This document shows, piece after piece, positions 25,839 to 35,418 of a stretch of DNA of 64,000 nucleotides. The notes below the pieces were generated by a model, which did not search any database, was not told the DNA's origin, and was given only the letters and a program-made list of their open reading frames with translations. The position numbers and the translations under genes were made by a program. The DNA comes from Aquabacter sp040049275 (GTDB lineage: Bacteria > Pseudomonadota > Alphaproteobacteria > Rhizobiales > Xanthobacteraceae): the NCBI RefSeq assembly GCF_040049275.1, contig NZ_JBDZDT010000006.1, positions 186,001 to 250,000 of the forward strand, given 5' to 3'. Each line of letters begins with the position of its first letter. The stretch's first letter is position 1.

Positions 25839-26192
25839 TCATCGCGCCGCGTCGAACCGATCAACCAGCCGAAGCACGCCCGCCATAGGGATGTTTGCGA
25901 CAGAAAAGGTCCCGGCCAGCCATTCGCGGCCCGGCAGTGCGGATCGGCCGGCAACAGCGCCGAACTCCGTGCGCCCAGATGCAGCAGGATCGCCCCGCTC
26001 TCGAAGATCGGGAAGTCAGCCACGGCGCTTGCCCGAAGGACTGATGCGCAAAGTGCTCTGCCGTCCGCTCGCGGAAGGGCGTGCTTTCGACAGGCCGGTT
26101 TCTTCCAGCGCCCAGCGCACGCGCAGGTCGCGTACTTAGCTGCGCGGTATTTCGGAAGCCCAGTCGAAGGTGGTGAGCACCAAATCGGCCAT
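25839..26192 (-). pseudogene. decayed glutathione S-transferase gene
   Basis: Pieces of a glutathione S-transferase can be read on the minus strand in all three frames. From ATG 26192 the frame reads ADLVLTTFDW then EIPRS, an in-frame stop, and VRDLRVRWALEETGL. A shifted frame continues with STPFRERTAEHFAHQSFGQ. Another shift gives PIFESGAILLHLG and LLPADP (the glutathione-binding region). A third gives FSVANIPMAGVLRLVDRFDA, which belongs near the C-terminus, then TGA at 25839. At least one nonsense codon, several frameshifts and an internal deletion of about 80 codons leave no functional product. Confidence 0.85.
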
Positions 26193-26491
26193 TCGCGATC
26201 TCCATTCGGCGTAGTCCCCGAACCAAGGACGCACCGGCGGTGCCTTAGCCGACAGTAATTGTTGGCGGACCTCGCCTTTTGGGCGAATCCGTTGAAACAC
26301 CCTCTGCTAAAATTACCACTCACCCGGAGGCCCAGGCTGCGTGTTCACGCAATCAGTGCCTGCATCGCCGGGAAGCTATGATGCACAAGATCGGGCGGCC
26401 GCGACAATCGATCCGCCGAACAACGTTTCGGCTCAGCTTGACGGATCGCAGGCCTGTTCAGGGGAGGCTGACTAACCCGGAGGAGACATCG

Positions 26492-27769
26492 ATGACTCGA
26501 CGTATTCGCTTCGTGTTGCCTTGTTCGCTACTGGCCTCATTCGTCCTGTCCGGGTCGGTGGCGGCCCAAAGTCCAAGCGGCGTTCCCGGCCTCACCAGCA
26601 CCGCCGTGATGACCGGACGTGAATTCACCTGGGACATGGCCTTCCTGCCCGACGGCACGATGTTCTTCACCGAGAAGTGCAACGGGCTCTCGGTCCGGCT
26701 GCCGTCCGGCACTGTCAACGCTTTGCTCGGCATGAAGGACTCCAAGGGCTATCCTGAGACCGCGTCCGACCTCTTCTGCAGCGGCCAGGCCGGCATGAAC
26801 GGCGTGGCTGTGGACCCCGACTTCGCCACCAACCGCTTCATCTACGTCTACTCGACGTCGAACATGACCGCGCCGGGAACCAATCGGGTGCTGCGGCTGA
26901 CGGTCAGTCCCGATCTGACCAAGGTCTCGAACCGGCAGGATATCGTCACCGATATCGCCTACAAGCCGAAGCCCAGCAACCATCCCTTCGGCGATCCCGG
27001 CGCGCACAATGGCGGGCGCCTGCGCTTCGGTCCCGCAGACGGCTTCCTGTATGTGACGACAGGCGACACCCATAATGGCGAGGTGCCGCAAAGCCCAACC
27101 CGCATCGGTGGAAAGGTGCTCCGCGTCGACCGGGACGGCAAGGCCGCAGCCGGCAACAACCCGCCCCAGGGCTTCGATGCGCGCGTCTTCACCTATGGAC
27201 ATCGCAACCCGCAGGGCATCTGTTTCCGCCCCGGCACCAACCAGCCCTACACGGCGGAGAATGGCCCCTGGCATACCGACGAGGTGACACTGCTCACCGC
27301 CGGCGGCAATGGCGGGTGGGATCCACGCCCGAACGTCGGCGGGCGCGGCGACTGTCCGGACTCCTATTGCGGATACTCGCCGAACCAGATGGGCGAGATG
27401 GATCCCAAGCAGCGCTCCGCCTACATGCCGATGACCGACACCAAGACCTATCCCAACGCCATGAAGCCGGCCTGGAACAACGAGCAGCTTTCGCAGGGCA
27501 TGTCCTCGTGCGTGTTCCTAAGCGGCCCGCAATGGAAGGACTGGAACGGCAGGATGGTCGTGACCTTCATGGGGATCGGCATCCACGGGACACCGGTCGG
27601 CAACCGCCTCGACGTGCTCAACATCGCGCCTGACGGCTCCTCCGCCACACGCACCACGGTGTCCCTGCCGATGCCGGCCGGACGCTTCCGCTCCGCCGTG
27701 CAGGCACCGGACGGCAACATGTACGTGGCCACCGACCAGGGCGACATCTACCAGCTCAAGCCCAACTGA
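26492..27769 (+). CDS. periplasmic PQQ-dependent sugar dehydrogenase-like protein
   Basis: A 425-residue protein with a clear signal peptide (RRIRFVLPCSLLASFVLSGSVAAQ) and a six-bladed propeller of the soluble glucose/sorbosone dehydrogenase family. Family marks include FLPDGTMFFTEKCNG, GMNGVAVDPDF, AHNGGRLRFGPADGFLYVTTGD and GHRNPQGICF. It would oxidise a sugar or alcohol in the periplasm using pyrroloquinoline quinone. PQQ synthesis genes are not in the window. The ATG at 26492 has CGGAGGAG upstream. The next gene encodes a small c-type cytochrome, a natural electron acceptor. Confidence 0.9.
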   Translation: MTRRIRFVLPCSLLASFVLSGSVAAQSPSGVPGLTSTAVMTGREFTWDMAFLPDGTMFFTEKCNGLSVRLPSGTVNALLGMKDSKGYPETASDLFCSGQAGMNGVAVDPDFATNRFIYVYSTSNMTAPGTNRVLRLTVSPDLTKVSNRQDIVTDIAYKPKPSNHPFGDPGAHNGGRLRFGPADGFLYVTTGDTHNGEVPQSPTRIGGKVLRVDRDGKAAAGNNPPQGFDARVFTYGHRNPQGICFRPGTNQPYTAENGPWHTDEVTLLTAGGNGGWDPRPNVGGRGDCPDSYCGYSPNQMGEMDPKQRSAYMPMTDTKTYPNAMKPAWNNEQLSQGMSSCVFLSGPQWKDWNGRMVVTFMGIGIHGTPVGNRLDVLNIAPDGSSATRTTVSLPMPAGRFRSAVQAPDGNMYVATDQGDIYQLKPN

Positions 27770-27778
27770 GCTTGAGAA

Positions 27779-27817
27779 GCAGCCGCGTCTGCCGCAGCGC
27801 CGACGCGGCTGCCCTTT
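27779..27817 (+). terminator. terminator-like hairpin after sugar dehydrogenase gene
   Basis: Perfect 11-base GC-rich stem GCAGCCGCGTC / GACGCGGCTGC with a 12-base loop, beginning 10 bases after the stop and followed by CCTTTCCT. The T tract is weak, so it may only attenuate transcription into the cytochrome gene. Confidence 0.6.
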
Positions 27818-27906
27818 CCTCTGCGGGCCGAGCCTGACCGCGTCCCTCGACTTTCCGCGATCAGCATTCGGCCGACCCCGATCGCGCATGATGGGAGTCC
27901 TGCTCG

Positions 27907-28215
27907 ATGGTTGAGTTTCGCCAGCTTGCTGTAGCGACCTTCGCCGCGCTTCTGACCTCGTCGGCCTTCGCGAGCGCCGACCTGGCCAAGAGCAAGAACT
28001 GCGTGGCCTGCCATTCTGTCGAACGGAAGATGATCGGTCCGCCCTACAAGGCCGTCGCCGAGCGCTATGCCAAGGACGAATCCGCGATCAAGCTCTTGAG
28101 CGAAAAGATCGTGAAGGGCGGCGGGGGCAATTGGGGGCAGTTGGCGATGCCGCCTCAACCCAGCGTTTCGCCGGAAGAGGCCGAAAGCCTGGCGAAGTGG
28201 ATTCTGTCCCAATAG
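27907..28215 (+). CDS. small periplasmic c-type cytochrome
   Basis: A 102-residue class I cytochrome c with a signal peptide (about residues 1-23, ending SAFASA). The haem attachment site is CVACH (Cys32, Cys35, His36) and the likely axial Met81 is in QLAMPPQ. The size and motifs (GPPYKAVAERYA, EAESLAKWILSQ) fit the cytochrome c551/c552 type. It probably accepts electrons from the PQQ-type dehydrogenase upstream and passes them to a terminal oxidase. A hairpin between the two genes may adjust their relative expression. Confidence 0.92.
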   Translation: MVEFRQLAVATFAALLTSSAFASADLAKSKNCVACHSVERKMIGPPYKAVAERYAKDESAIKLLSEKIVKGGGGNWGQLAMPPQPSVSPEEAESLAKWILSQ

Positions 28216-28443
28216 ATCTTAAGTCCGGCCAGCGGCGACGGCACAGCAGTTCCTGCGTCGTTTCGAGGATCGCCCCGGATCACGGGGTCAGCAAGGCCTG
28301 CGCTTCCAACTCAACATTGGAACTCCTTTAAACTATTGTATTTGCACTGGAAAATTGATTTGGCTATGGCTTGAAGGTGAGGCTTCGCCGCGCCGCGGCA
28401 TTTGCCTTGAACGTGACGATCGAAAGCCTTTGGGCAACTTTTC

Positions 28444-28950
28444 ATGACCGGTGCATTGCTGAACATGTTGCACGCGACGGAAGAGGGGCGCCTCCGCCGC
28501 TTCTTCCAGCGCCGGCTGCGAAACCGCGAGGACGCTGCCGACGCAACGCAGGAGACTTTCCTGCGGATGCTGAGCCTGCCTCAGAAGACGGTGATCGAGA
28601 ACCCTCAGGCCTATCTCTTCCAGGTTGCGAAATCGGTTGCCAGTTCCGTTTCCATGCGCCGGGCGGCAGATGCAGCCCTGTTCCTCCCGGAGGAGGCCGG
28701 AGAGCATGCGGCGGACGATGCACCAGGCCAGGAGCGCGTGGTGCTGGGGCGCCAGGGCCTGCTTCTCATGGCCCAGGCCATCGCCCAATTGCCGAACCGC
28801 TGCCAGGAAGTGTTCATCCTGAGCCGCCTGCACGGCATGGCGAACGGCGAGATCGCCGATCGTCTCGGCATCTCACGCAACATGGTCGAGAAGCACATCA
28901 TCCGCGCGCTGCTGGCGTGCCGCAAAGTGCGAGCCGAGATTTTTTTCTGA
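28444..28950 (+). CDS. ECF sigma factor, FecI type
   Basis: A 168-residue sigma-70 family factor of the iron-responsive FecI group. Region 2 is near residues 14-75 (LRRFFQRRLRNREDAADATQ, ETFLRMLSLPQ, PQAYLFQVAKSVA). Region 4 is near 110-160 (AIAQLPNRCQEVFILSRLHG, EIADRLGISRNMVEKHIIRA). It should direct RNA polymerase to the receptor operon downstream once released by the FecR-like regulator encoded next. The start is the ATG at 28444, with a poor ribosome binding site. Confidence 0.93.
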   Translation: MTGALLNMLHATEEGRLRRFFQRRLRNREDAADATQETFLRMLSLPQKTVIENPQAYLFQVAKSVASSVSMRRAADAALFLPEEAGEHAADDAPGQERVVLGRQGLLLMAQAIAQLPNRCQEVFILSRLHGMANGEIADRLGISRNMVEKHIIRALLACRKVRAEIFF

Positions 28951-29009
28951 CCTGATCCGGCCTTGACCGGATATGCCTATGCTCGCCGCTGCGCGCGCAG
29001 GAAGCTGAG

Positions 29010-29960
29010 ATGGCAGGCACATCGCCAGATATCAATGAGGATCGCATCGCCGAGGAAGCGGCGGGATGGGTTGCGCGCTTGCAGTCCAGCGATGCCACAG
29101 AGAGAGACCGGCGGGATTTCCTGGCCTGGATGAATCTCAGCCCTGCCAACCGGGCCGCCTATGACGAGCTGAAGGGCCTGTGGTCCGAGCTCAAGGATGT
29201 GCCGCTTGAGCCGAAAGCCAAAAAGGCCGGCCTGTCACGCCGGACTGCGATCGGCAACGTCATCGCGATTGGCTTCATCGCGCTGCTTGCCACCCTGGCC
29301 TACCAGATGGGCTTCGTGGATCGCCTCAGGGCCGATCACTACACTTCTGTCGGCCAGGTCAGCCGCTTCACCCTTGAGGACGGCACGTGGGTCGATCTCA
29401 ACACCGATAGCGCCATCGCCGTGCGCTACAGCGCGGCGGAGCGGCGCATCGAGCTGCTGCGGGGCGAGGCGTTCTTCGACGTGGCGAAGAATCCGAACCG
29501 CCCCTTCGTGGTCGAGGATGGCACGCTCAGCGCCACCGCTCTCGGAACACGGTTCGCCGTCCGTGTCGCCTCCGGCACCCTTCCTGGAGATGTCCAGGTC
29601 GAGGAAGGCCGCGTGGAGGTCGCCCATCTCGGCGAGCGTGTCATCCTTGGGGCGGGCGATGTGGCACGCGTCACCTCAAAGGGAAGCCTCTCGGTGAGCC
29701 GCACCGATGTGCCCAACGAGACAGCGTGGCGTGACGGCAAGCTGGTCTTCTCCGGCCAGCCGCTGAAGGAGGTGCTGGCGACGCTCGGCCGCTATCGCCA
29801 TGGGCAGATCGTTATCCTCGACGAGGCCGCGGCAAACCGGAAGGTGTCGGGCATCTTCGATCTTGCCGATACCGACCAGGCGCTCGCCGTGCTGGAGCAG
29901 AACCTGCCGGTGACCATCACCCACCTCACCGGAATGATGGTGCTGGTCTCCTCCCGCTGA
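29010..29960 (+). CDS. FecR-family anti-sigma / sigma regulator
   Basis: A 316-residue inner-membrane protein that transmits the signal from the outer-membrane receptor to the sigma factor. Residues 10-55 are the cytoplasmic DUF4880 sigma-binding domain (AAGWVARLQSSDATERDRRD, FLAWMNLSPANRAAYDEL). One membrane helix follows (about 78-95, VIAIGFIALLATLAYQMG). The periplasmic FecR domain spans about 105-205 (RFTLEDGTWVDLNTDSAIAV, RRIELLRGEAFFDV). The C-terminal part binds the receptor signalling domain. AGGAAG lies just before the ATG. It is co-directional with the sigma gene and the receptor gene. Confidence 0.95.
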   Translation: MAGTSPDINEDRIAEEAAGWVARLQSSDATERDRRDFLAWMNLSPANRAAYDELKGLWSELKDVPLEPKAKKAGLSRRTAIGNVIAIGFIALLATLAYQMGFVDRLRADHYTSVGQVSRFTLEDGTWVDLNTDSAIAVRYSAAERRIELLRGEAFFDVAKNPNRPFVVEDGTLSATALGTRFAVRVASGTLPGDVQVEEGRVEVAHLGERVILGAGDVARVTSKGSLSVSRTDVPNETAWRDGKLVFSGQPLKEVLATLGRYRHGQIVILDEAAANRKVSGIFDLADTDQALAVLEQNLPVTITHLTGMMVLVSSR

Positions 29961-30069
29961 CGCCGCCGGACTTTTTTTCATCGGCGACGTCAGGAGGCGC
30001 CGCTCTTTCCGCTCTATCCCATCAGGAGGGTGCGTGCGCGGCCTCCGGCGGGCAGGGATGGAGGCCGAG

Positions 30070-32505
30070 ATGGCAGTTGGAAGACGCGGACGCACCGGGT
30101 TGTCGGGGGCTGCGCTGGCGGGTCTGTCGCTCTTGTCTTCCACCACGCTCGTCCTGGCGCAGGCCGCGCCCCAGGTGCCGGCGGCAGCAACCAGCGCCAG
30201 TCTTTCGGTGCCGGCGGGTCCGCTGGAGAACGGCATTCTGAGCCTCGGGCGGCAGGCCAATCTCCGGCTGCTCTATCCGAGCACTCTCACGGCCGGAAAG
30301 CAGACCCAGGGCGTCAGCGGCCGCATGTCCGCCCAGGATGCGGTCACAAGACTGCTGGACGGAACCGGCTTGAGCTTCAATTTCACGGCGGCAAATACCG
30401 TGCGCATCTTCGATCCGAAGGCGCCCCCCTTGGATGGCCGCGCCGCGAGCGCCAACGAAGGTCTCGTGCTCGACACCATCGACGTCGACGGAGGGTTCCT
30501 TCCCCCGCCCTATGCAGGCGGACAGGTGGCGGTGGGCGACAATCTCGGCATCCTGGGCAACCGCAACTTCATGGACGCCCCGTTCAACGTCATCACCTAC
30601 ACGTCCAAAACCATTGCCGACCAGCAGGCGCGAAGCGTTGCGGACGTGACGAAGAACGATCCCTCCGTCCGCACCACCTGGGCCGACGGCAGCTATTCCA
30701 ACCAGTTCATCATCCGCGGCTTCCCGGTCGCCAATACCGACATCGCCATCAACGGGCTCTATGGCCTCGTCCCCTATCAGATGGCCGGGACGGCCTGGGT
30801 GGAGCGGGTCGAGATTCTCAAGGGGCCGAGCGCGTTCCTGATGGGCATGCCCCCCCAGGGCAGCGTTGGGGGAACCATCAACCTCACCACCAAGCATGCC
30901 ACTCCCGACGACATCACGCGGCTGACCCTCGGCTATGTCTCGGAAGGCCAGTTCGGCGGCAAGGTGGATCTGTCCCGCCGCTATGGCGACCAGAAGGAGT
31001 TCGGCGTCCGCGTCAACGGTGCCTACAGCAACGGCGACGCGCCGGTGTCCGGCCAGACCAACGAACTGGGCGAAGCCGCGCTCGCCCTCGACTATCACAG
31101 CGAGCGCGTCCGCATGTCGGCGGACGTGATCTACCAGAAGAACTACGCGGACAACCCGTCCCGCCCGGTCTATCTGCGGGCGGGCGCCGTGCCGGTTCCC
31201 GCCGCGCCGAGCGCTTCAGCCAATCTCGGCCAAAGCTATTACTATGCGGATGGCACCGACTTTCTCGGCATTGCCCGCGCCGAGGTGGACATCACCGACA
31301 ACATCACCCTCTACGCCACGCTGGGTGGACGGCAGAACAACTTCCTCGGGCTCTATAATTTCATCTATCTGACGAACCCGTTGGGCGCCTTCGACGCCAA
31401 CGTCTATCTCCAGCCGAGCTACAATTCCACGCTGACGGGCGAGACGGGCGTGCGCGCGAACTTCCAGACCGGGGAGCTCCGGCACGAACTCGTCGTCAGC
31501 TATTCCGGGCTGGCCAGCGAGCTGGGCGTGATCGCGCCCGTGGTGGGCACCTACAAGGGGAACATCTACGCGCCCGCGCCGGTGGCCCCGCCCAACCTCG
31601 CGGGACGGGCGACCTCCGCCCCGAAGACCAGCACGGCGACCCTGTCGAGCCTCGCCGTCGCCGACAGCGTCTATGCCTTCCAGGACAAGCTCCAGCTCAT
31701 CCTCGGTGCGCGCTACCAGAATGTTCAGCAGCAGGGCTGGAACGCCACCACGGGGCTCCAGACCTCGAGCTATGATGAGAGCGCGGTGACCCCGGCGGTG
31801 GGCATCGTGGTGAAGCCATGGGACCACGTCTCGCTCTACGCCAATTACGTGGAGGGCCTGAGCCAGGGGCCGGTCGCGCCCGCCGGCTCCGCCAATGTCG
31901 GCGAGGTGTTCGCGCCCATCACGTCCAAGCAGTACGAGGCCGGCGTGAAGGTCGATTTCGGCACCGTGGCAGCAACGCTGAGCGCGTTCCAGATCGAGCA
32001 GCCGAACGGCATCCTGAGCCAGTCCACCAACCTCTACGGCGTCGACGGCGAGGTGCAGAACCGCGGCATCGAGCTGAATGTCTTCGGCGCGCTGACCGAG
32101 CAGTTCCGCGTGCTCGGCGGCGTCGCCTTCATGAACGGGGTGCAGACCCAGACCGCCAACAATGCCTATAACGGCTATGCGGCGGTGGGCATTCCCGACG
32201 TGCAGCTCAACATGGGCGCCGAATGGGACACGCCGTTCCTGAAGGGCCTCACCCTGACCGGCCGCTTCATCTACACCTCCTCGCAATATGCGAGCGTGGA
32301 CAACACCCAGAGCATTCCCGACTGGACCCGCACCGATGTCGGCGCGCGCTATGTGATCGAGCGGGACAACGGCAAGCCCATCACCATCCGGGCCAACGTG
32401 GAGAACCTGTTCAACGAAAGCTACTGGGCCGCGGCCTCCTCCAGCTTCGGCCTCGCCCGCGGTGCACCGCGCACATACCTGTTGTCCACCACCTTCGATT
32501 TCTAG
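30070..32505 (+). CDS. TonB-dependent siderophore receptor with STN signalling domain
   Basis: An outer-membrane receptor of about 811 residues. The signal peptide ends near SSTTLVLAQA. An STN (secretin/TonB N-terminal) domain follows (SLSVPAGPLENGILSLGRQA, LLYPSTLTAGKQTQGVSGRM), which contacts the FecR-like protein. Then come the plug domain (DVTKNDPSVRTTW, FIIRGFPV, VEILKGPSAFL) and a 22-strand barrel ending in the TFDF carboxy terminus. ATG 30070 is preferred because GGAGG lies 5 bases upstream and it gives a clean signal peptide; a GTG at 30034 and an ATG at 30058 are alternatives. The ligand is probably a ferric siderophore, perhaps hydroxamate in view of the FhuB/FhuD-like neighbours. 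Confidence 0.94.
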   Translation: MAVGRRGRTGLSGAALAGLSLLSSTTLVLAQAAPQVPAAATSASLSVPAGPLENGILSLGRQANLRLLYPSTLTAGKQTQGVSGRMSAQDAVTRLLDGTGLSFNFTAANTVRIFDPKAPPLDGRAASANEGLVLDTIDVDGGFLPPPYAGGQVAVGDNLGILGNRNFMDAPFNVITYTSKTIADQQARSVADVTKNDPSVRTTWADGSYSNQFIIRGFPVANTDIAINGLYGLVPYQMAGTAWVERVEILKGPSAFLMGMPPQGSVGGTINLTTKHATPDDITRLTLGYVSEGQFGGKVDLSRRYGDQKEFGVRVNGAYSNGDAPVSGQTNELGEAALALDYHSERVRMSADVIYQKNYADNPSRPVYLRAGAVPVPAAPSASANLGQSYYYADGTDFLGIARAEVDITDNITLYATLGGRQNNFLGLYNFIYLTNPLGAFDANVYLQPSYNSTLTGETGVRANFQTGELRHELVVSYSGLASELGVIAPVVGTYKGNIYAPAPVAPPNLAGRATSAPKTSTATLSSLAVADSVYAFQDKLQLILGARYQNVQQQGWNATTGLQTSSYDESAVTPAVGIVVKPWDHVSLYANYVEGLSQGPVAPAGSANVGEVFAPITSKQYEAGVKVDFGTVAATLSAFQIEQPNGILSQSTNLYGVDGEVQNRGIELNVFGALTEQFRVLGGVAFMNGVQTQTANNAYNGYAAVGIPDVQLNMGAEWDTPFLKGLTLTGRFIYTSSQYASVDNTQSIPDWTRTDVGARYVIERDNGKPITIRANVENLFNESYWAAASSSFGLARGAPRTYLLSTTFDF

Positions 32506-32534
32506 GGCATGGAAACGGCGCGCGGCCCGGCCGC

Positions 32535-33443
32535 ATGCAACCGGATGGTCAGCACGTGCTGACCCGCAGGGCCTGCCTCTCGGGCCTTGCCGCCGGGGCG
32601 TTCTGCGCGCGGTTCGCCGCCGCTCGCGGCGCCACGCCCGCGCGCATCGTCGCGGCCGATTGGGCGGCCGCCGAGAGCCTGCTGGCACTGGGCGTGGTGC
32701 CCCTGGCGGTTTCCGACACCACGACCTTTCGGGAATGGTTGCCGGAGATCGCGCTTCCGCCAAGCGTCCTGGACCTCGGGTCGCGGGCAGAGCCCAATCT
32801 CGAGCTGCTGACGGAACTCCGCCCCGACCTCATCCTGGTCTCCAACTGGCAGGCCAACCTCCTCGGCCTGTTCCGCGCTGTCGCGCCCGCGGAGACGGTG
32901 TCCATCATCATGCCCCGCACCGACCCCATGGAGAATGCGCGCGCGGCGTTGCGCGCCATCGCGGATCGGATAGGGCGCCAAGGGGAAGCCACGACTTATC
33001 TCGCTGCTTTCGAGGCCGCGCTTCGCATGGCTGGGGAGGATGGTCACCTGTCACGCACACGGCCGGTCTATATCGGCGTGCTGCACGAAAACGGCACGCA
33101 GATATTCCTCTACGGGCCGGGGAGCTGGGTTCAGTCGTTGATGAACCGGCTCGGCCTGCGGAACGCGTTGACGTCGCCCACCTCCGCCTTCGGAAATGCC
33201 CTGGTGGACCTTGCGCAGCTCGCCGCCACGCCCGATGCGGCCCTGCTCTATCTGGACCAGGGAGAACGGACACGGCGTGCCGAGCTGGCGCTTCGCAATA
33301 GTACGCTGTGGCAAGCCCTGCCGATGGTGGCGCAAAAGCGGGTTCGCGCCATTCCGCCCTTCTATGCCCTCGGCGGCATCCCTTCGATCTGGCGGTGTGC
33401 GCGTCTGTTGAGCAATGCGCTTTCGGACCGATCGGATGGCTAG
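32535..33443 (+). CDS. siderophore-binding ABC protein, FhuD type
   Basis: A 302-residue periplasmic binding protein of the helical-backbone class. The N-terminus (TRRACLSGLAAGAFCARFAA) looks like a twin-arginine signal, as in other FhuD proteins. The body has the family phrases RIVAADWAAAESLLALGVVP, EPNLELLTELRPDLILVS and VRAIPPFYALGGIPS. It should hand a ferric hydroxamate-type siderophore to the permease encoded next. ATG 32535 is used; a GTG at 32556 would shorten the signal. It overlaps the permease gene by 29 bases. Confidence 0.9.
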   Translation: MQPDGQHVLTRRACLSGLAAGAFCARFAAARGATPARIVAADWAAAESLLALGVVPLAVSDTTTFREWLPEIALPPSVLDLGSRAEPNLELLTELRPDLILVSNWQANLLGLFRAVAPAETVSIIMPRTDPMENARAALRAIADRIGRQGEATTYLAAFEAALRMAGEDGHLSRTRPVYIGVLHENGTQIFLYGPGSWVQSLMNRLGLRNALTSPTSAFGNALVDLAQLAATPDAALLYLDQGERTRRAELALRNSTLWQALPMVAQKRVRAIPPFYALGGIPSIWRCARLLSNALSDRSDG

Positions 33444-35418
33444 CGCGGCGGCCCTGAACCCGCTTTCCCCTCCCCGCATGCTTGCGGCCGTCATCGCGGC
33501 ACTCTTGCTTGCCGCAACGATGTTGAGCCTCTCTGGCATGCTGGCTGTCCTGCCCGCGAGCGAATGGTGGCGTGCGCTCATTTCACCCGGCACCGACGTT
33601 GCAGCGCTGGTGTTCTCGGAAATGGTGGTGCCGCGCATCGTGGTCTGCTGGCTTGTGGGTGCCGGTCTCGGGCTCGCCGCCGTCCTCCTTCAGCATGTGC
33701 TCCAAAATCCCCTGGCCGACACGACGACGCTTGGCGTCTCCTCCGGAGCCTACCTCGCGCTCGCCGCCTGCTCGGTTTTCGCGCCTGGCCTGCTTGGATA
33801 CGGCCAGGAATGGATTGCTCTGGCGGGAGCGGCCGGGGCGGCAGCCATCATCATGGCCGTCTCGGCGCGAATGGGGTTCTCCCCGACCAGCGTCATCCTC
33901 ACGGGGCTCGCCATCACCCTGCTGTGCGGTTCGGCGGGGGCGGCGCTGGCCATCCTCAACCACGAAATCCTCAGCGGGCTATTCGTCTGGCAAAGCGGAT
34001 CCCTGGTCCAGAACGGCTGGGGCAATGCCGCCTATCTCCTGCCTCGCATGGGGCTCTGCATCGCCGTCATCCTGCTCATGAGGCGTTCCCTCTCGACGCT
34101 TGAACTGGGGGATGCGCAAGCCCGCAGCCTTGGCGCGCCGGTCAATCTTCTCAGGGGCGGCGCGATGGCGATTGCGGTCGCTCTCGGCGCCTTCTGTGTG
34201 AGCGCTGTTGGCGTCATAGGCTTCGTCGGTCTGGCGGCGGCGAATCTGGCGCGGCTCATGGGCGCGCGCACGTTGGATCAGCGTCTTGTCTGGGCGCCGG
34301 TCGTCGGCGCGCTCCTCCTGTGGACGACGGACGGGCTGGTGCAGCATGTGAGCCTGTTCCGCAGCCAATTGCCGACCGGAAGTGCGACGGCCCTCCTGGG
34401 CGCACCACTGCTGCTCTGGCTTCTCGCACGCCGGCGCGTGCTCGGTCCGGTCACGGTCGCGCCGAACGATATGGTTCTGCGCCTCCCAAATCCGCGCGGG
34501 ATGATTTTCCCGTTCGTTGTCGTCCTCTGCGTCTTCCTTCTGCTGGCCCTCATGTGGGGGCGCGGTGTGGGTGGATGGCAATGGGCATCGCCGGACATTC
34601 TCGCGTTGCGCGCACCACGCGTCGCCGCCGCCGGCGCGGCTGGGGCGTTACTGGCGGTCGCCGGCCTCTTGTTGCAGCGAATGACGGCCAATCCCATGGC
34701 CAGTCCGGAACTGCTAGGCATATCGTCGGGTGCAGCGCTCGGTGTCATCCTGCTGTTCTTTGCGGCTCCAGCCTTCACGCAAGGCGCAATGACCGCCTCG
34801 GCCGTGGCGGGCGCCGCTGCCGCTCTCGCGGCCATCCTGGCATTCAACGGGCGGTCGGCCGCGCCGGGGCGCCTTTTGCTGGCGGGGATGGCTCTCGCCA
34901 CGGTTTTCAGCGCCTTCGCTGCAACGCTCTTGACGAGCGGCGACCCGCGCGCCGCCGTGCTGCTGGCGTGGATGTCCGGCTCCACCTATCGCGTGACCGG
35001 CACCGACGCCATCGTTGGCCTTGCCTCGGCCGCGCTTGTGCTCGCGGCCGCGCCATTCACCGCACGCTGGCTCGACATTCTGCCATTGGGAACCGCAGCC
35101 TCGCAGGCTGTGGGCATGCCGATCACCCGCGCTCGGCTGATCCTGCTCCTTATCATTGCCTTCGCCACCGCGGTGGCAACGCTCATCATCGGTCCGCTCA
35201 GCTTCGTCGGCCTGATCGCACCCCACATGGTCCGCAGCCTCGGCGTCACGCGCCCCCTTCCCCAGCTTTTTGCCGGAGCAATCGTGGGAGCATGCCTCCT
35301 GGTGGCGGCCGACTGGTTTGGCCGCACGCTCATCTTTCCGTGGCAGATACCGGCGGGCATCGTCTCAGCCTTGATCGGCGGCCCGATCTTCCTCTGGCTC
35401 ATGGGGAGGCGCGGATGA
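33415..35418 (+). CDS. iron-siderophore ABC permease, FhuB type (fused double permease)
   Basis: A 667-residue inner-membrane protein made of two tandem FecCD-type permease halves of about 330 residues each, the arrangement unique to FhuB. Each half carries the family marks: GAGLGLAAVLLQHVLQNPLA and GVSSGAYLALAAC in the first, and VAGLLLQRMTANPMASPELL and GISSGAALGVILLF in the second; GFVGLAAANLARL and SFVGLIAPHMVRSLG are the coupling loops that contact the ATPase. The start may be 33415 or ATG 33436. The stop overlaps a very short frame (35415-35474) where the ATPase gene would be expected. Confidence 0.94.
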   Translation: MRFRTDRMASAAALNPLSPPRMLAAVIAALLLAATMLSLSGMLAVLPASEWWRALISPGTDVAALVFSEMVVPRIVVCWLVGAGLGLAAVLLQHVLQNPLADTTTLGVSSGAYLALAACSVFAPGLLGYGQEWIALAGAAGAAAIIMAVSARMGFSPTSVILTGLAITLLCGSAGAALAILNHEILSGLFVWQSGSLVQNGWGNAAYLLPRMGLCIAVILLMRRSLSTLELGDAQARSLGAPVNLLRGGAMAIAVALGAFCVSAVGVIGFVGLAAANLARLMGARTLDQRLVWAPVVGALLLWTTDGLVQHVSLFRSQLPTGSATALLGAPLLLWLLARRRVLGPVTVAPNDMVLRLPNPRGMIFPFVVVLCVFLLLALMWGRGVGGWQWASPDILALRAPRVAAAGAAGALLAVAGLLLQRMTANPMASPELLGISSGAALGVILLFFAAPAFTQGAMTASAVAGAAAALAAILAFNGRSAAPGRLLLAGMALATVFSAFAATLLTSGDPRAAVLLAWMSGSTYRVTGTDAIVGLASAALVLAAAPFTARWLDILPLGTAASQAVGMPITRARLILLLIIAFATAVATLIIGPLSFVGLIAPHMVRSLGVTRPLPQLFAGAIVGACLLVAADWFGRTLIFPWQIPAGIVSALIGGPIFLWLMGRRG

